Under the pieces are notes generated by a model that saw only the letters and a program-made list of their open reading frames with translations, made no database searches and was not told where the DNA came from. Position numbers and translations under genes: made by a program. A DNA stretch of 64,000 nt from Sphingobium fontiphilum. Lineage in GTDB: Bacteria > Pseudomonadota > Alphaproteobacteria > Sphingomonadales > Sphingomonadaceae. Shown here one piece after another: positions 61,087-64,000 of this stretch; the stretch's first letter is position 1; every line of letters starts with the position of its first letter. Location of the stretch: NCBI RefSeq assembly GCF_014196635.1, contig NZ_JACIEB010000007.1:118571-182570 (forward strand), given 5' to 3'.

Positions 61087-63984
61087 CTAAGCGGCGGAGT
61101 CCTTGGGCCAAAGGTACTCACCAGTGAGAAGGATGTGGGCCCACCCGAGCGGCGAGATATGGGCGAGAAGATGGTCGGGGGTATCGAGCCCTTCGCGGCG
61201 GCGAGCTTCGACGGCATGGCCGAGATGCAGGGTGTTCCAGTAGACGATGATGGCGGTCAGTAGGTTGAGGCCAGCGATCCGGTAATGCTGACCCTCCGTC
61301 GTGCGGTCGCGGATTTCGCCCTGACGGCCAATGCGCAGGGCATTTTTCAACGCATGATGTGCCTCACCTTTGTTGAGGCCCACCTGTGCACGGCGCTGCA
61401 TACCGGCGTCGAGAATCCATTCGACGATGAATAACGTCCGCTCGATCCGGCCCACCTCGCGCAGCGCGGCTGCAAGATCGTTCTGGCGCGGATAGGCGGC
61501 GAGCTTGCGCAAGATGCTGCTCGGCGCGACCTGCCCCGCGCTCATGGTGGCGGCGCAGCGGAACAGGTCGGGCCAGTTGGAAACGATCAGCGCCTCACGA
61601 ACCTTGCCGCCCACCAGCGGGCGCAGCTCGCTCGGCGTGGTGGCAGGGTCGAATACGTACAGTCGTTTGGATGGGAGGTCGCGGATGCGCAGCACAAGGC
61701 GGTAGCCGAGCATGGCGCTGATCCCGAACAGATGATCGGTGAACCCGCCAGTGTCGGCGTATTGCTCTTCGATCCGTCGCCCTGCCTCATTCATCGTCAG
61801 CCCGTCGAGCAGGTAAGGTGCTTCGCTGACTGTGGCTGGAATAGTCCGCGATGCAAACGGCGCGAAGCGGTCGTTGACGTGAGTATAGGCCTTGATTCCG
61901 GGATCGTTGCCGTAGCGGGCGTTGATCGTGTTCATCGCCTCGCCCTGCCGTGCTGCGGGGAAGAACTGGCCATCGGCCGATGCGGCTCTACCCATACCCC
62001 ACACCTGGGCCATCGGCAGCGCCCCTTGCGCCGCGACCACGTTGGCCAGCGCCTGGTCGATCGCCTCGCTTTCGACGTGCCAGCGCGCGAGACGGGAGAG
62101 TTGCCAATAGTCGTGGGTGTTGGAAGCCTCTGCCATCTTACGCAGGCCCAAATTCAGGCCCTCGGCGAGCAGGACGTTGAGCAGACCAATTCGGTCGCCG
62201 CACGGCACGCCGGTGCGCAGATGCGTGAAGGCATCGGTGAAACCCAGCGCGGTATCGACTTCGAGCAGCAGATCGGTGATGCGGACGGGCGGCAGGCGGC
62301 GATACAGATCGAGCATCAGATCCTCGATCCCATCCGGCGCGTCGGCGGTGAGGCGATCAATGCGCAGCGTGCCGTCTTCGATGCTGCCTTTCGGAATTGT
62401 ACCGCTGCGCGCGGCGCGACCGAGCCGGGCAAGGCCATCGGCGAGACGCACCTTGCGGTCAGCCAGCCAGACATGCGGGTCGGACGGGACCGCTAGCTTC
62501 GCGGCATGCGCGACCGCCATCGGCACGAGGACGTGGCGCAGGTCACCATACCGATGCGAGCGGTCGAACCAGATGTCGCCCGAGCGCAGCGCGTCGCGCA
62601 GGTGGAACATGACCGCGACTTCCCGGAGGCGGGCATCATCATCGCCCTTCGCCCGCAACTGTCGCCGCCATTTGGAATGCGGGCGCAAGAAATCGTCGGC
62701 CGCCGGAACTGCGCCCCTGGTAGCGATGGCGGTAGCCGCGTCCAGCAAAGGCCGTGCAACCGCCGCAGCTTTGAGGTCGAGGCATCGCAGCATGCGCGGG
62801 GCATACCGACGGAAGCGGTGATACCCCTGATCAACATAGGCCAGCGGATCGTCGCCCAAGGTGTCCGTCAACGTCTTGGCCGTAGCGACGAGACTGGTGA
62901 GCCGTTCCCATCCCGCCCCGCGCGCGACCGCATCTTCCAGCGACGCGCCGTCGCCATGCGCTTCGAGCAATGATTGACCGAGTGCAGTGAAGCCGTTCAA
63001 AGTCGCAGTGGTAGCGCCTCTGGTTTCTACGACCCGCGCGTCATGCAGTTGCTTCGCGTCGCGCCAGGTGCGGCCAACGATCCGGTCATGTGTTTCGATC
63101 ACCGCATCCGCCGTCGCAGTGGCCCATTCAATGACGCAAACCGCCATGATAGCGCGGCGCCGATCGGCGCCGAGATCGCGCAGGCCATCGGCGAAGTAGC
63201 GCTCGCCCTGCCGGCGTAGCCGGGCGACGCGATGCGGTGGAACACCGGCAAGTAAACCATCATTGAGGTTCATCGCGCGCAGGAACTCGAGCCGGTCGAG
63301 CAGCCGGTTCGCCGCGGCGGAGTTGTTGCCCGGCTCAATCCGGCGCAGCCAGATGAAGCGGCTGATCGCCCCCGGCAGCATCTCGGTAGTCAGTCGGTCG
63401 AGCCCATCACAGGCGACGGGATCGAGACGGGCTGCGATCCGCTTCTCGATCTGGCGTTCGGCGGCGACGAGCGCGTCCGCGCACAACCGCTCGATTGTCG
63501 TGATCGCTGGCAGGATGGTCATGGTTTCACGGCAGCGGGCAATGAAGCGCCGGGCAAGGTCGTCGTTTGAGCGTGCCTGCTCGGCTTCGGCGAGAAGCCA
63601 ATCCCGGAACGCCCTGGCATGCGGTCCCTGTCCGGGGAACATCCTGTATCCGTAGATGCGGCGCAGCGCCTCCATGTGCTGGTGCCGGGTTTGGCGTCGA
63701 ACGGCATAGGACGCGAGCGTGTCGCCAGCGATGCCAAGCTGGGCACCTAGAAAGGCGGACACGGCGTGGGGGATCAGTTCGCCGGGAGCAAGCGTCCGAC
63801 CTGGATATCGCAGCGCACACAACTGCAGGGCGAACCCGATGCGGTTCTCCGGTCGGCGCCGCCGGTCGATATGGATCAGGTCATCGGCTGCCAGAATATA
63901 ATGCCGCAGCAGCGCCGCTTCGTCAGTCGGCAGGTCGAGTAGGGCCGAACGCTGTCGGGCGCTGAGGATATGGCGTCTCGGCAT
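61087..63984 (-). CDS. tnpA: Tn3-family transposase, second element
   Basis: This 965-residue transposase begins MPRRHILSARQRSALLDLPTDEAAL and shares the Tn3 plan with the first (FALQLCALRYPGRTL; DDE region with WGMGRAASADGQFF and TGGFTDHLFGISAMLGYRLVLRIRDL) but is only distantly similar, so it belongs to a different subgroup. The start is 16 bases from the window edge, so one inverted repeat and any passenger genes lie outside. It is associated with the truncated recombinase tail at 60658-61053. Confidence 0.88.
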   Translation of the reverse strand: MPRRHILSARQRSALLDLPTDEAALLRHYILAADDLIHIDRRRRPENRIGFALQLCALRYPGRTLAPGELIPHAVSAFLGAQLGIAGDTLASYAVRRQTRHQHMEALRRIYGYRMFPGQGPHARAFRDWLLAEAEQARSNDDLARRFIARCRETMTILPAITTIERLCADALVAAERQIEKRIAARLDPVACDGLDRLTTEMLPGAISRFIWLRRIEPGNNSAAANRLLDRLEFLRAMNLNDGLLAGVPPHRVARLRRQGERYFADGLRDLGADRRRAIMAVCVIEWATATADAVIETHDRIVGRTWRDAKQLHDARVVETRGATTATLNGFTALGQSLLEAHGDGASLEDAVARGAGWERLTSLVATAKTLTDTLGDDPLAYVDQGYHRFRRYAPRMLRCLDLKAAAVARPLLDAATAIATRGAVPAADDFLRPHSKWRRQLRAKGDDDARLREVAVMFHLRDALRSGDIWFDRSHRYGDLRHVLVPMAVAHAAKLAVPSDPHVWLADRKVRLADGLARLGRAARSGTIPKGSIEDGTLRIDRLTADAPDGIEDLMLDLYRRLPPVRITDLLLEVDTALGFTDAFTHLRTGVPCGDRIGLLNVLLAEGLNLGLRKMAEASNTHDYWQLSRLARWHVESEAIDQALANVVAAQGALPMAQVWGMGRAASADGQFFPAARQGEAMNTINARYGNDPGIKAYTHVNDRFAPFASRTIPATVSEAPYLLDGLTMNEAGRRIEEQYADTGGFTDHLFGISAMLGYRLVLRIRDLPSKRLYVFDPATTPSELRPLVGGKVREALIVSNWPDLFRCAATMSAGQVAPSSILRKLAAYPRQNDLAAALREVGRIERTLFIVEWILDAGMQRRAQVGLNKGEAHHALKNALRIGRQGEIRDRTTEGQHYRIAGLNLLTAIIVYWNTLHLGHAVEARRREGLDTPDHLLAHISPLGWAHILLTGEYLWPKDSAA

Positions 63985-64000
63985 GCACGGCTTGTCCCTA

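Noticed and set aside
1..64000. CRISPR arrays, tRNA, rRNA, riboswitches and replication genes
   Set aside because: No regularly spaced repeats, tRNA-like or rRNA-like sequences, riboswitch-like leaders or Rep/Par genes were recognised on reading both strands; a covariance-model search could still find small RNAs.

Overview
The window is high-GC DNA (roughly 64 percent by eye) that looks like the metal-resistance island of a sphingomonad (Alphaproteobacteria), either chromosomal or on a large plasmid. The evidence is the FixLJ-type regulators, the codon usage, sphingomonad-type copper genes (two CopA/CopB sets, CopCD, CueR-CopA ATPase, two CusCBAF sets, a Csp-type copper store) and several transposable elements. 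No rRNA, tRNA, CRISPR array or replication origin was recognised.

Layout. 1-4.6 kb (minus strand): the end of a Czc/Cnr-type RND efflux operon (adaptor cut by the window edge, outer-membrane channel, His-rich secreted protein, CDF transporter), a chimeric BI-1/FTR1 membrane protein, a membrane methyltransferase and a DUF2933 protein. 4.9-9.6 kb (plus): a tightly overlapping operon of an MBL RNase-like enzyme, an AMP/thymidine phosphorylase and a PRPP synthetase, then a FixJ-type regulator. 9.8-15.1 kb (minus): a frameshifted membrane gene; CopA P-type ATPase-SRPBCC-CueR behind a clear CueR-type promoter; CopCD. 15.2-22.8 kb (plus): a CnrY-CnrX-CnrH-like anti-sigma/sensor/ECF sigma operon, multicopper oxidase and CopB, a DUF305 protein, FixL-FixJ and a single-domain response regulator. 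22.9-29.9 kb (minus): DUF411 protein, MFS transporter, CopB2, multicopper oxidase 2, alcohol dehydrogenase, aldehyde dehydrogenase. 30.1-38.1 kb (minus): small secreted proteins, Csp copper-storage protein, and an overlapping operon for a candidate transmembrane electron chain (FAD/2Fe-2S reductase, b-type membrane protein, seven-heme cytochrome c), a MerR regulator, and two members of a three-paralog secreted family. 38.4-45.6 kb (minus): first cusCBAF operon. 45.6-50.4 kb: a Tn3-family transposon between two truncated genes. 50.5-56.5 kb (plus): second, divergent cusCBAF operon. 56.7-64 kb: decayed regulator, AT-rich YgjV gene, IS1380/IS110/IS5 material, a copD relic and a second Tn3 transposase.

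How the parts fit. Five 29-bp sites of the form TGAGGGG-N14-GCGTATTC (one or two mismatches in the last two) lie before copCD, the cnrYXH-like operon, pcoA-copB, the DUF411 gene and the copD relic. I infer that they form one ECF sigma regulon. The CnrX-like sensor keeps all five metal ligands of CnrX at identical spacing, so a periplasmic sensor classically linked to Ni/Co appears to be wired here to copper-handling genes. A second layer is MerR-type: CueR (C112/C120) with a 19-bp-spacer promoter before the CopA ATPase, and another MerR protein with a 20-bp-spacer autoregulatory promoter.

The most interesting candidates for an undescribed system are (a) this CnrYXH-like copper regulon and (b) the 31.8-36.4 kb operon joining a NAD(P)H-type reductase, a b-type membrane protein and a heptaheme cytochrome c to a copper-storage protein. 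All functions are inferred from sequence patterns alone; no database search was run.
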